The position numbers and the translations under genes are program-made. The notes under the pieces are model-generated. The model searched no databases, was not told the origin of the DNA, and saw nothing but the letters and a program-made list of their open reading frames with translations. A stretch of DNA of 64,000 bases from an uncultured Oscillospiraceae bacterium (GTDB taxonomy: Bacteria; Bacillota; Clostridia; Oscillospirales; Oscillospiraceae), in assembly GCA_934590325.1 (NCBI GenBank), contig CAKTOW010000004.1, forward strand, positions 67,044 to 131,043, in the 5' to 3' direction. Every line of letters begins with the position of its first letter. The stretch's first letter is position 1. Positions 41,122 through 49,833 of the stretch are shown here, piece after piece.

Positions 41122-42565
41122 GCACGTCGCCGAGCACGTAATCCAGCATATCGCCGGTGTCTATCACGTCCGTATGCAGGACGGGACGGCCCTCCAGACC
41201 GCGCAGATTCCGCGGGATCTCCACGCCTGTGATACCGTGCAGCTGCTCCATCATGGCGAATTCGCTGCTGCTCTCCGGCTGCCCCAGCGCGGTCAGCACC
41301 GCCGCGGGGAACTTGTAGGGAGAGGCGGTGGACAGCACCACCATGGGCGCCTCCGCGTGGGTCTGATGCTCCGCCACGGACCACGCCACGGCGGTGTGCG
41401 GGTCGCAGAGATACCGCTGCTCCTTCCACAGCCGGCCAATGACATCCGCCGCGCCGGCATCGTTGCAGCAGCCGCAGCCGAAGGACTCGTGCAGCTTCTG
41501 CAGCAGCTCGTCGCTGACCTGATACCAACCCTGGCTGTTCAGCTGGGCCATCAGCTCCGCCACATAGTCCGCATCGCGGCTCAGCAGGTACAGCAGGCGC
41601 TCCAGATTGCTGGAGACCAGTATGTCCATGGAGGGGGATGTGGTCTTATAGAAGGGGCGGCGCTTGTCGTAACGGCCGGTGGTCAGGAACTCGGTGAGTA
41701 CGTCGTTGGCGTTGCTGGCGCAGATAAGGCGCCCCACTGGAAGGCCCATCTCCTTGGCGAAGTACCCGGCCAGAATATCGCCGAAGTTGCCGGTGGGCAC
41801 GGTGTAGTCTACCACGTCACCCATTTTGATGCGCCCGGTCTTCACCAGGTCGCCGTAGGCGCGGAAGTAGTACACTACCTGGGGTGCCAGACGGCCGATG
41901 TTGATGGAGTTGGCGGAGGACAGCATGGCACCGTGGAGGTCCTTGTCCTTGCAGGCGGCGAAGATGTTCTTCACGCCGGTCTGTGCATCGTCAAAGTTGC
42001 CGCGGACGGCGCAGACGCGGACGTTGGCACCCTCCTGGGTGGCCATCTGTGCCTGCTGCACCGGGGACACGCCGCCGTAGGGATAGAACACAGTGATGCG
42101 GGTGCCGGGCACATCGTGGAAGCCCTCCATGGCGGCCTTGCCGGTGTCGCCGGAGGTGGCGGTGAGAATGATCACATCGCCGGTCATGCCCTCGGCCCTG
42201 GCCGCCGCGCCGATGAGCCGGGGCAGCACGCTGAGGGCCACATCCTTGAAGGCGCTGGTGGGCCCGTGGTACAGCTCCAGCACATAGCGGCCGTCCACCG
42301 GCACCAGCGGCGTCAGGTCGCTGGTGGGGAACTTGCCGGCGTAGCTCTTGCGGACGATGTCCTCCATATCCGGGAAGTCGGGCAGCAGCGCGTGGAGGAT
42401 GTCCGCGGCCATGGTCAGGGTGTCCTTCGCCAGTGCGGCGCGCCAGTCAAAGCGCAGCGCCGCCGGGTCGCAGATATACAGGCCGCCGTCGGGGGCGATG
42501 CCCTGCAGTACCGCGTGGGTGGAGGACGCGGTGATGTTTTCATTTCTTGTGCTGTGGTAGATCAT
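41114..42565 (-). CDS. thrC: Threonine synthase
   Basis: A 483-residue PLP enzyme converting O-phosphohomoserine to threonine. The PLP lysine is Lys107 in GPTSAFKDVA. The phosphate-binding TATSGDTGKAA loop and the N-terminal YHSTRNEN typical of the long (fungal/E. coli-like) class are present. The start at 42565 lies eight bases after GGAGG; the extra 14 codons upstream are unlikely. It is divergent from aspartokinase and upstream of thrH, so threonine synthesis genes flank one regulatory region. Confidence 0.94.
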   Translation of the reverse strand: MIYHSTRNENITASSTHAVLQGIAPDGGLYICDPAALRFDWRAALAKDTLTMAADILHALLPDFPDMEDIVRKSYAGKFPTSDLTPLVPVDGRYVLELYHGPTSAFKDVALSVLPRLIGAAARAEGMTGDVIILTATSGDTGKAAMEGFHDVPGTRITVFYPYGGVSPVQQAQMATQEGANVRVCAVRGNFDDAQTGVKNIFAACKDKDLHGAMLSSANSINIGRLAPQVVYYFRAYGDLVKTGRIKMGDVVDYTVPTGNFGDILAGYFAKEMGLPVGRLICASNANDVLTEFLTTGRYDKRRPFYKTTSPSMDILVSSNLERLLYLLSRDADYVAELMAQLNSQGWYQVSDELLQKLHESFGCGCCNDAGAADVIGRLWKEQRYLCDPHTAVAWSVAEHQTHAEAPMVVLSTASPYKFPAAVLTALGQPESSSEFAMMEQLHGITGVEIPRNLRGLEGRPVLHTDVIDTGDMLDYVLGDVLK

Positions 42566-42620
42566 ACAAAAAGCCTCCGGAAAAACTTTTGAAATTTGGT
42601 CTTGCATTTCTGATACCGCT

Positions 42621-42649
42621 ATGATACACTGTCTCCATCAAAAAAGCAA
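42621..42649 (-). promoter_or_regulatory. Probable promoter of thrC-thrH
   Basis: Minus-strand TTGCTT (42644-42649), 17 bp, TATCAT (42621-42626). Confidence 0.5.
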
Positions 42650-42736
42650 GTGTTTTTCTATGGCGGACAAAAAATAATTTTTTGTAGCGTAAGAAAAAGC
42701 CTGCAACCAATATACACAGCGAAAGAGGCGAGTTCT

Positions 42737-44059
42737 ATGTTAAAAGTGTTAAAATTCGGCGGCTCCTCCATGGCGGACGCCCACCAGTTGGCGAAGGTGC
42801 GCTCCATCGTGGAGGCTGATCCCAGCCGCCGTGTGGTGGTGGTCAGCGCCGCCGGTAAGCGGTACAAGGACGACCACAAGATCACCGACCTGCTGTATCT
42901 GTGCCACGCGCATCTGCAGTACGGCGTCAGCTGCGACGCTATATTTGATATGATACGCAGCCGGTATCTGGAGATACGGGACGAGCTGGGGCTGTCCACC
43001 CCGCTGGAGCAGGAGTTCGACGCGCTCCGCGCCAAAATGGACAAGGGCATCTCCGCCGATGAACTGGTGAGCCGCGGCGAGTACTTCGCTGCGCGCCTTA
43101 TGGCGGACTACCTGGGCTTCGATTTTCTGGACAGCAGCCTGTGGCTGCACTTCCGCATGGACGGCACCGTGGACCAGGAGGCCAGCTATCAGGCGCTGCA
43201 GCGCGCGGCGGGCGGCCGTAAGGTGGTCATCCCCGGCTTCTACGGCGTGCTGCCCGACGGCAGCATCCACACCTTCAGCCGCGGCGGCAGCGACATCACC
43301 GGCGCACTGGCCGCCGCCGCGCTGGACGCGGACGTGTACGAGAACTGGACGGACGTGTCCGGATTCCTGATGGCCGACCCGAAGATCGTGCCCGATCCCC
43401 GGCCCATCGAACGCATCACCTACGCGGAGCTCCGTGAGCTCAGCTACATCGGCGCCCAGGTGCTGCACGAGGGCACCGTGTCCCCGGTGCGGGAGAAGAA
43501 CATCCCCCTGAACATCCGCAACACCAACCAGCCCGACCACCCCGGCACCATGATACGTGAGACCTTCGAAGACACGGAGGCCGAAAAGCTCAGCGGCAGC
43601 ATGATCACCGGCATCGCCGGGAAGAAGGGCTTCTCCGTCATTACCCTCACCAAGAACGGTATGTCCTCGGAGCTGGGGGCCATCCGCCGCATCCTGGAGA
43701 TACTGGAGCGCTATCACATCAACGTGGAGTACATCCCCTCCGGCATCGACTCCGTGTCCCTGGTGGTGGAGACCGCCAAGTCCGCGCCCTATCTCTATCA
43801 GGCGCTGGGTGATATGGAGAAGGAGATCAAGCCCGACAGCCTGCACGTCACCGACGGCATGGCCGTGGTGGCCGCCGTCGGCCGGAAGATGGCCTTCCAG
43901 CCCGGCTCCTCCGGCAAGATCTTCGGCAAGCTGGGCGAAAACGGCATCAACATCCGCATGATCACCCAGGGCCCGGAGGAGCTGAACATCATCGTGGGCG
44001 TGGACGCCACGGACTTTGAGCGCGCCATCCGCGTGCTGTACAACAGTTTTGTGAAGTAA
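42737..44059 (+). CDS. lysC: Aspartate kinase
   Basis: A 440-residue enzyme phosphorylating aspartate, the first step towards threonine, methionine, lysine and diaminopimelate. KFGGSSMAD at the N-terminus and FSRGGSDITGALAA are the kinase motifs. Two C-terminal ACT domains (about 295-440: GKKGFSVITLTKNGMSSELGAI, PGSSGKIFGKLGENGINIRMI) imply feedback control by an amino acid. The start is the ATG at 42737 with GAGG upstream. asd follows after 13 bp. The divergent gene is threonine synthase. Confidence 0.94.
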   Translation: MLKVLKFGGSSMADAHQLAKVRSIVEADPSRRVVVVSAAGKRYKDDHKITDLLYLCHAHLQYGVSCDAIFDMIRSRYLEIRDELGLSTPLEQEFDALRAKMDKGISADELVSRGEYFAARLMADYLGFDFLDSSLWLHFRMDGTVDQEASYQALQRAAGGRKVVIPGFYGVLPDGSIHTFSRGGSDITGALAAAALDADVYENWTDVSGFLMADPKIVPDPRPIERITYAELRELSYIGAQVLHEGTVSPVREKNIPLNIRNTNQPDHPGTMIRETFEDTEAEKLSGSMITGIAGKKGFSVITLTKNGMSSELGAIRRILEILERYHINVEYIPSGIDSVSLVVETAKSAPYLYQALGDMEKEIKPDSLHVTDGMAVVAAVGRKMAFQPGSSGKIFGKLGENGINIRMITQGPEELNIIVGVDATDFERAIRVLYNSFVK

Positions 44060-44072
44060 GGAGATATGTGCC

Positions 44073-45077
44073 ATGAAAAAGTATAAAGTTGCTATTCTGG
44101 GTGCCACCGGCGCGGTGGGCCGTGAGATGATGAAGGTGCTGGCCGAGCGGGATTTCCCCGTCGAAGAGCTGCACCTGTTGGCGTCGGCCCGCTCCGTGGG
44201 GCAGGCCATCCACTGGAAGGGCCATGACATCCCCGTGGAGCTGGCCTGCGATGCGGCCTTTGAGGGCATGGACATCGTGCTGGGCGCGGCGGAGAACGAC
44301 ATCGCCAAGCAGTTCGCCCCGGCCATCGTCAAGGCGGGTGCCGTGTTCGTGGACAACTCCAGCGCCTTCCGCATGGACCCGGATGTGCCCCTGATCGTGC
44401 CGGAGATCAACCCGGAGGACGTGAAGAAGCACAAGGGCATTATCTCCAACCCCAACTGCACCACCATCGTCAGCCTGGTGGCCATCAACGCCCTGAACCA
44501 CGACAGCCCCATCGAGAGCATTGTGGCCAGCAGCTACCAGGCGGTGTCCGGCGCCGGTGCCGGAGGTCCCATCGAGCTGATGGACGAGGTGGAACTGCTG
44601 CGGGAGGGCAAGCCGGTGGAGCCCAAGGTGTTCCAGTATCAGATCGCCTATAACGTCATCCCCCAGATCGGCGGTGAGGCCTTCGAGGGCTATACCTCCG
44701 AGGAGATGAAGATGCAGAACGAGGGACGTAAGATCATGCACCTGCCGGAGCTGAAGGTCAGCTGCACCTGCGTCCGCGTGCCGGTGGTGCGCAGCCACAG
44801 TGTGTCCATCGTGGTACGCACGAAGGAGAAGATCTCCGTGGAGCGGGCGCGGGAGCTGATCGCCGCCGCGCCGGGCTGCCGCCTGGTGGACGACCTGTCC
44901 AACAAGCGCTATCCCATGCCGCTGGAGACCAGCGACCAGGATCTGGTGTTCGTGGGCCGTATCCGGGACGACCTGACCTCGGATAACGGGCTGAACATCT
45001 GGTGCTGCGGCGACCAGGTGCGCAAGGGCGCGGCCACCAACGCCGTGCAGATCGCGCAGCTGCTGATCGAGAAGTAA
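44073..45077 (+). CDS. asd: Aspartate-semialdehyde dehydrogenase
   Basis: A 334-residue NADPH enzyme reducing aspartyl phosphate. GATGAVGREMMKVL is the N-terminal nucleotide-binding loop, Cys129 in SNPNCTTI is the catalytic thiol, and the SYQAVSGAGAGG segment follows. It is co-transcribed with lysC. No homoserine dehydrogenase was found in the window, although threonine synthase and ThrH are adjacent, so that step must be encoded elsewhere. Confidence 0.95.
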   Translation: MKKYKVAILGATGAVGREMMKVLAERDFPVEELHLLASARSVGQAIHWKGHDIPVELACDAAFEGMDIVLGAAENDIAKQFAPAIVKAGAVFVDNSSAFRMDPDVPLIVPEINPEDVKKHKGIISNPNCTTIVSLVAINALNHDSPIESIVASSYQAVSGAGAGGPIELMDEVELLREGKPVEPKVFQYQIAYNVIPQIGGEAFEGYTSEEMKMQNEGRKIMHLPELKVSCTCVRVPVVRSHSVSIVVRTKEKISVERARELIAAAPGCRLVDDLSNKRYPMPLETSDQDLVFVGRIRDDLTSDNGLNIWCCGDQVRKGAATNAVQIAQLLIEK

Positions 45078-45083
45078 AAAACG

Positions 45084-45122
45084 AGTAAAGTGGTGCGCCG
45101 GAGGCGCACCACTTTACTTTTT
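45084..45122 (+). terminator. Terminator after asd
   Basis: A perfect 16-bp stem AGTAAAGTGGTGCGCC (45084-45099) with 45103-45118, loop GGA, followed by a T run. Confidence 0.88.
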
Positions 45123-45141
45123 GCGCGGGAACATATATAAT
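45113..45141 (+). promoter_or_regulatory. Promoter of the peptide-binding protein gene, overlapping the terminator
   Basis: TTTACT (45113-45118), 17 bp, TATAAT (45136-45141). The -35 is the last part of the asd terminator stem. Confidence 0.65.
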
Positions 45142-45171
45142 GGGAAAAAGTCTATTCCCGGAGGAACCCCT

Positions 45172-46770
45172 ATGAGATACTGGAAACGAGCGGCGGCGCT
45201 GCTGCTGGCGCTGTGCATGACCGCGGCGCTGCTGAGCGGCTGCGGCGAGTCCCTCAACGACGAGGCGAAGCTGTCGGTGGTCATGACCGGCGGCATTGAT
45301 ACGGTGGACCCGGCGCAGGCGGCGACATCCGCCGAGCGCACGGTGGTGCTGCACCTGTTCGACAACCTGTACCGGCTTACCGGCGAGGGGGTCATCCCCG
45401 CCGCGGCGCAGTCCTATCAGGTGGAGGACAACGAGGACGGCACGCAGACCTACACGTTCCACATCCGCTCCGACGCCAAGTGGTCGGACGGCGCGGCGGT
45501 GACGGCGGAGGACTTCGTGTACGCCTGGCAGCGGCTGGTGTCCCCGGACACGGACAGCCCCAGCGCGGAGATACTCTCTATGGTGGCGGGATATGAGGAC
45601 GCCCGCGCCGGAACGCCGGAGGCGCTGGGTATCAGCGCGGAGGACGAGCATACCTTCGTGGTGACACTGAGCGCGCCGTGTTCCTGCTTCGTGGACGCGG
45701 TGTGTACCGCCGCGGCCACCATGCCGGTGCAGCGCGCCGCCGTGGAGGGCGGCGAGGACTGGACGGCCAGCCGCACGTGGTTCGTGGGCAACGGCCCCTA
45801 CCGGCGCACTGGGGATTGGGGCAACAGCAGCTTCATCTCCCTGGTGAAGCAGAGCGACCACTATGACGCGCGGCGCACGCTGCCCGACCGCATCGAGATA
45901 CAGTTCAAGCCCGCTGCCGAGGCGGCCAAGTCCGCCGGGGCGGTGGATGTGGTCATCGGTGCGGCGGGGACGGACGGCGCCCTGGGCGGTGAGCCCACCG
46001 TGGGCGTGCTGCTGATCAATCAGATGGCCACCAACATGGACAAGACCGGCCTGCGCCAGGCCATGAGCCTGGTCATTGACCGGAACGCCGCCGCCAAGGC
46101 GCTGGGCACGGACTATGCCGCCGCCGACGGGCTGGTGCCCTACGGCATACGCACCGCCGAGGGCGGGGAGTTCCGCCAGGTCAACGGGGCGGTCATCGAC
46201 AACGAGCCGGACACCTATGGCCAGCGCTGCGCCCAGGCGGTGGAGCTGAAGAACGGCGCGGGGCTGGGCCGGCCGGAGGCCATGGCCTCTCTGGGCACGG
46301 TGACGCTGCTGTGCCGCAACATCCCGGCGCAGACCGCGCTGGCGCGCCAGCTGCAGCAGACCTGGAGGGATAAGCTGGGCCTGTCCGTGACCATCCAGAC
46401 CGCCGAGGACGAGGAATTTGACCAACTGCTCAGCACCGGCGAGTTCACCCTGGCGCTGACGGAGCTGACGGCGCTGTACAACGATGCGTCCGCCTACCTG
46501 GACCCCTGGCGCACCGGCGACGCGCGGAATTACGCGCTGATCTACATGAACGCCTACGATATCCTCATGCGCGTGGCGGCGGCCAGCACCTCTGCCGAGG
46601 CGCGGGACGCCTATCTGAAGGACGCGGAGGGATTGCTGCTGGACACCGCTAACGTGATACCCATCTACGGGCGCCGGCAGCCCTACCAGCTGCGGGAGGA
46701 CGTGCTGGGCGTCTGTGAGGACGGCATGGGCGCGTGGTACTTCGGCATGGCGCGGAAAGCGGTAAAGTGA
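45172..46770 (+). CDS. OppA-type peptide-binding lipoprotein (SBP family 5)
   Basis: A 532-residue extracellular substrate-binding lipoprotein. The signal peptide MRYWKRAAALLLALCMTAAL leads to the lipobox LLSGC (Cys23). Family motifs include VDPAQAATSAERTVVLHLFDNLYRL, YTFHIRSDAKWSDGAAVTAEDFVYAWQRL and, late in the protein, IPIYGRRQPY. It would capture an oligopeptide for an ABC importer, but no permease or ATPase gene is adjacent, so it is an orphan. GGAGG precedes the ATG at 45172. It is flanked by strong terminators. Confidence 0.9.
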   Translation: MRYWKRAAALLLALCMTAALLSGCGESLNDEAKLSVVMTGGIDTVDPAQAATSAERTVVLHLFDNLYRLTGEGVIPAAAQSYQVEDNEDGTQTYTFHIRSDAKWSDGAAVTAEDFVYAWQRLVSPDTDSPSAEILSMVAGYEDARAGTPEALGISAEDEHTFVVTLSAPCSCFVDAVCTAAATMPVQRAAVEGGEDWTASRTWFVGNGPYRRTGDWGNSSFISLVKQSDHYDARRTLPDRIEIQFKPAAEAAKSAGAVDVVIGAAGTDGALGGEPTVGVLLINQMATNMDKTGLRQAMSLVIDRNAAAKALGTDYAAADGLVPYGIRTAEGGEFRQVNGAVIDNEPDTYGQRCAQAVELKNGAGLGRPEAMASLGTVTLLCRNIPAQTALARQLQQTWRDKLGLSVTIQTAEDEEFDQLLSTGEFTLALTELTALYNDASAYLDPWRTGDARNYALIYMNAYDILMRVAAASTSAEARDAYLKDAEGLLLDTANVIPIYGRRQPYQLREDVLGVCEDGMGAWYFGMARKAVK

Positions 46771-46809
46771 AATAAATATCCCCCGGCTCCGCCGGGGGAT
46801 ATTTATTTC
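46769..46809 (+). terminator. Perfect 19-bp terminator
   Basis: Arms 46769-46787 and 46791-46809, loop TCC, with an AT-rich outer part. Confidence 0.85.
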
Positions 46810-46829
46810 CCACGTCCGACCGGATGGCC

Positions 46830-46902
46830 GTCCCCCTTTCCGTAGGGGGCGGAGTCCTCGACGCCCCGTGCCCCCGTAGGGGACGATGCCGCATCGTCCC
46901 GT
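46830..46902. repeat. Two REP-like palindromic units
   Basis: CCGTAGGGG occurs at 46840-46848 and 46874-46882, 34 bp apart, each leading into a palindrome: GGGGCG/CGCCCC (46846-46851 with 46862-46867) and GGGACGATGC/GCATCGTCCC (46880-46889 with 46891-46900). No ORF is present. It resembles the short extragenic repeats common in this bacterial group. Confidence 0.55.
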
Positions 46903-46958
46903 TCTTCCCCGTGGCCTTTAGTAGGAACTGTTGCACATACATTTGTAACAAAAATATA

Positions 46959-46987
46959 TTGGCAAAAATACATTTACGACCTATAAT
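46959..46987 (+). promoter_or_regulatory. Promoter of a small lipoprotein gene
   Basis: TTGGCA (46959-46964), 17 bp, TATAAT (46982-46987). Confidence 0.75.
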
Positions 46988-47030
46988 AATCATGACGGCT
47001 CGATGCATTATTAAAGGAGGTGGGCAGACA

Positions 47031-47360
47031 ATAAAAAAGAGGATGATCGCCGCACTGCTGTTGGTGGTGCTGCTGGCGCTCACAGCTTGCGGGAGGAAAG
47101 ACGAACTGCCGGAAGAAGTGATACTGGGCGGTAGGCTCTATTTCGTGTTTGAGGGGTTGAATCTCGACCCGCCAGTGACGCCCACGGAGGCGGACTATGC
47201 CGGTACCATCAAGTCATGCCGGCAGCCGGCGCCTGCCGAGAATGAGGAAACGAATGTGTCGTCGCTTGTCGGCCAGCCCTACGCGCTGGTGGAAGGGAAC
47301 TATTTTGTCCTGTATGGCGACAAATGGACGGTTTGCACTGTGCCGGGGGAAGTGGAATAA
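47031..47360 (+). CDS. Small lipoprotein, apparent AUA start
   Basis: A roughly 109-residue lipoprotein of unknown function. KKRMIAALLLVVLLALTAC is a textbook lipoprotein signal (Cys21 or so). The mature part ends LYGDKWTVCTVPGEVE. The best ribosome site, AAAGGAGGTG, sits ten bases before an in-frame ATA (47031-47033) directly preceding KKR. The next in-frame ATG (47043) is 22 bases from the site and would remove the basic residues. An upstream ATG (46992) overlaps the promoter region. A non-standard AUA start, or a mutated start, is therefore suggested. Confidence 0.65.
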   Translation: MKKRMIAALLLVVLLALTACGRKDELPEEVILGGRLYFVFEGLNLDPPVTPTEADYAGTIKSCRQPAPAENEETNVSSLVGQPYALVEGNYFVLYGDKWTVCTVPGEVE

Positions 47361-47396
47361 CGAAAAAGGGGAGGCGTGTACGCCTCCCCTTTTTCG
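47361..47396 (+). terminator. Perfect 17-bp terminator
   Basis: Arms 47361-47377 and 47380-47396 with a GT centre; five T residues close the stem. Confidence 0.88.
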
Positions 47397-47465
47397 CCTT
47401 TTCAAGGATGGGAGACAGGGGGAAGGGAACTAAGGGATCCATTCTCCTTTGAACGGCGCTTTTGG

Positions 47466-47493
47466 CTACTTTTGCCGCCGCGGGCAAAAGTAG
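47466..47493. repeat. Intergenic inverted repeat
   Basis: CTACTTTTGCC (47466-47476) and GGCAAAAGTAG (47483-47493) are perfect 11-bp arms around six bases, within a 155-bp gap (47397-47551) that holds no gene. It may be a small dispersed element or the end of the trigger-factor transcript. Confidence 0.5.
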
Positions 47494-47551
47494 ATCGTCC
47501 CCGCCGAAGGTCATTACGCCCGCAGGCGCGACCTCCGTTATTTTTGGGATA

Positions 47552-48808
47552 TTACTTCCGCTTCGCGGAGTTGACCACCACCGCCTGAGCGGCGGCCAGC
47601 TTCAGGTCGTGGCGCAGGCGCAGGGGCGGCAGCTGCTGGCGCAGCAGCTCGGCGGACAGGCCGTACTGCCCGGACAGCTCTGCGTACTTGGCGTCCACGT
47701 CGGCCTCGGTGATGTCGATGCCCTCGCGGCGGGCGATCTCCGTCATGGCCAGCTCGTACCGGGCGGCGGCCGCCGCCTGCTCCCGGGCGTGGGAGCGCAG
47801 CTGCTCCATGGTCATGCCCCCGGCCTCCAAATATTGCTCCAGGGACACGCCCTGAGCCTGCAGGTGCCCGCGCAGCTCGTTGACCAGGCCGTCCAGCTGG
47901 TTTTCCACCATAGCGTCGGGGATGGTGACGGTCATGCCCTCCGTCACCTGGCGGATCAGGTCGTTGGCGAACTGCTCCGCGGCCTGGGCCTGCTTCTTCT
48001 GCACGGCGGTCTCCATAACGGCGCGGCGCAGGGCGGACACATCGGCGAAGCCCTGCTGCCGGGCGAATTCATCGTTCCACTCCGGGGTGGCGCGGCGGGT
48101 GATCTGATGCACCTTGATGCGGAACACCGCGTCCTTGCCGGCCAGTTCGGGGACATACTCCGTGGGGAACGTCACCTTCACATCCCGCTCCTCGCCCACG
48201 GCGGCGCCGGCTACCTGCTCCTCAAAGCCGGGGATGAAGTAGCCACTGCCCAGCAGCAGAGGGTACTGCTCGCCCTTGCCGCCCTCGAACGCCACGCCAT
48301 CCACGAAGCCCTCAAAGTCCAGCGTGACCTCGTCGCCCATGGCGGCCTTCTCCGGGTGCTCGATGGCGGGGTGCTGCTGCGCGTACTCGGCCAGCGCGGC
48401 TTCGGTATCATCGCTGCTGAGTTCCACCTCCGGATAGACGGCGGTAAGGCCCTTGTACTGCCCCAGCTGTACCTCCGGGTACAGGTCGATGACGGCGGTG
48501 AAGGTGTAGCCGTCGGGGCCGATGGTCTCCACCGTCAGGGTGGGGGTACCGGCGATCTGGATGTCGCTCTGGCCGATGGCCTCCACCAGCGCCTGGGGAT
48601 AGGTGTCGTTCACCGCGTCCTGGTACAGGAACTCGGCGCCGTATTTCTTCTCGATGTTCTCGCGGGTGGGCTCGCCCTCCACGGGGAACACGGACTTCAC
48701 GCCCTGATAGCAGCGTGCCAGGGACTGCTGCCATGTCTCCTTATCCACGGAGATGGCCAGGCGTACCTGGCGCTTTTCGGGGATGTTCTGCCGCATAATG
48801 ACCTGCAT
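47552..48808 (-). CDS. Trigger factor-like FKBP peptidyl-prolyl isomerase lacking the ribosome-docking signature
   Basis: A 418-residue protein with the three-part trigger-factor layout: an N-terminal domain (1-115), an FKBP-type isomerase (about 150-245, with GDEVTLDFEGFVDGVAFEGG and LGSGYFIPGFEEQ) and a helical C-terminal chaperone domain. Canonical trigger factors carry GFRxGKxP in the N-domain to bind ribosomal protein L23. Here the matching place reads VFPVEGEPTRENIEKKYG, with the signature gone. It may be a paralog working off the ribosome. The start at 48808 follows AGGAGGT. No clpP or clpX is adjacent, unlike the usual tig locus. Confidence 0.82.
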   Translation of the reverse strand: MQVIMRQNIPEKRQVRLAISVDKETWQQSLARCYQGVKSVFPVEGEPTRENIEKKYGAEFLYQDAVNDTYPQALVEAIGQSDIQIAGTPTLTVETIGPDGYTFTAVIDLYPEVQLGQYKGLTAVYPEVELSSDDTEAALAEYAQQHPAIEHPEKAAMGDEVTLDFEGFVDGVAFEGGKGEQYPLLLGSGYFIPGFEEQVAGAAVGEERDVKVTFPTEYVPELAGKDAVFRIKVHQITRRATPEWNDEFARQQGFADVSALRRAVMETAVQKKQAQAAEQFANDLIRQVTEGMTVTIPDAMVENQLDGLVNELRGHLQAQGVSLEQYLEAGGMTMEQLRSHAREQAAAAARYELAMTEIARREGIDITEADVDAKYAELSGQYGLSAELLRQQLPPLRLRHDLKLAAAQAVVVNSAKRK

Positions 48809-48936
48809 ACTGTGACCTCCTGATGTCTGTGATTGGAAACAGTATACTATACGGTGGGCCTGTTTGTCCAGCCTGTTGAACACTGGGGAGACTTTGCCTG
48901 AGTTGTAAAAATTCTGTGATATTTGCGCGGTGGGGG

Positions 48937-48966
48937 TTGCCATGGACAGGGCTGTTCTGCTACAAT
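48937..48966 (+). promoter_or_regulatory. Promoter of the PAP2 gene
   Basis: TTGCCA (48937-48942), 18 bp, TACAAT (48961-48966). Confidence 0.6.
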
Positions 48967-49009
48967 ACGGGATACTGAATTTACTATCCTGTCTCTGTCG
49001 GAGGGTCTC

Positions 49010-49672
49010 ATGCAGCGCATCAAGGAGTTTTTCCGCACCCACCCCCACGCGTGGTGGGGCGCGTATCTGCCGGTGTATCTGGCGATGTTTTTCACCATAG
49101 AGCATTTCATCACGGACAACTACTGGGCCACCCAGACGGTGCTGGACGACCATGTGCCCTTTTGCGAGTGGTTCATCTTCCCCTACGTGTCCTGGAGTCC
49201 CTTACTGGTGGTGCTGGGTATCTACCTCATCCTGAAGGATGGCGAGGGGTTCCGCCGGTACATGTGGTTCATCATGGTGACATTCACCACGGCGGTGGTG
49301 TTCTGCATCATCGTGCCCAACGGGCAGGACCTGCGCCCGGCGGTGATGGCGCACCACAACGCCGCCACGTGGCTGGTGGAGTACACGTATTCCATCGACA
49401 CCAACACCAACGTGTTCCCCAGCGTGCACGTGCTGGGCTGCATGGCGGCGGTGGCCGCCGTGTGGCACACACCGGGGCTGAAGAAGCCCGGCTGGCGCTG
49501 GGGCGTGACGCTGTACGCCGCGCTGATCATGGCGGCCACGGTGTTCGTCAAGCAGCACGCCGTTATCGACGTGTTTGCCGGACTGCTGACGGGCGCCATC
49601 GCCTACGTGTTCGTGTACGTGGTGGTGGGACGGCGCAGGGACAAACGGCTGCAGGCCGCCGGGAACGAATAA
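49010..49672 (+). CDS. PAP2-superfamily membrane phosphatase
   Basis: A 220-residue integral membrane protein with about six hydrophobic helices. The C-terminal half has FPSVHVLG (a PSGH variant) and KQHAVIDVFAG (the H-x3-D motif of PAP2), giving the two active-site histidines and the aspartate. Likely substrates are lipid phosphates such as undecaprenyl pyrophosphate or phosphatidic acid, or inositol-type lipids as in some relatives. The start at 49010 has GGAGGG close upstream. It is a single-gene unit. Confidence 0.85.
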   Translation: MQRIKEFFRTHPHAWWGAYLPVYLAMFFTIEHFITDNYWATQTVLDDHVPFCEWFIFPYVSWSPLLVVLGIYLILKDGEGFRRYMWFIMVTFTTAVVFCIIVPNGQDLRPAVMAHHNAATWLVEYTYSIDTNTNVFPSVHVLGCMAAVAAVWHTPGLKKPGWRWGVTLYAALIMAATVFVKQHAVIDVFAGLLTGAIAYVFVYVVVGRRRDKRLQAAGNE

Positions 49673-49687
49673 ACGAGAGCCGCTGCC

Positions 49688-49718
49688 CTGCCGGGCGGCG
49701 GCTTTTTCCACGGTTTTC
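49688..49718 (+). terminator. Terminator after the PAP2 gene
   Basis: Stem AGCCGCTGCCC with GGGCGGCGGCT (one G-U pair), loop TGCC, followed by TTTT. Confidence 0.8.
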
Positions 49719-49741
49719 CGTGGATTTTGGTATTCTGATAA

Positions 49742-49770
49742 TTGACGATTTCACGCGGTGATGGTACAAT
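49742..49770 (+). promoter_or_regulatory. Promoter of nfnAB
   Basis: TTGACG (49742-49747), 17 bp, TACAAT (49765-49770). Confidence 0.75.
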
Positions 49771-49833
49771 ACAAGGACGGACACTGGCGGCGGCGCTGCC
49801 GCCGTGCATTATGAAGAAAAGGAGCCGTGATGT

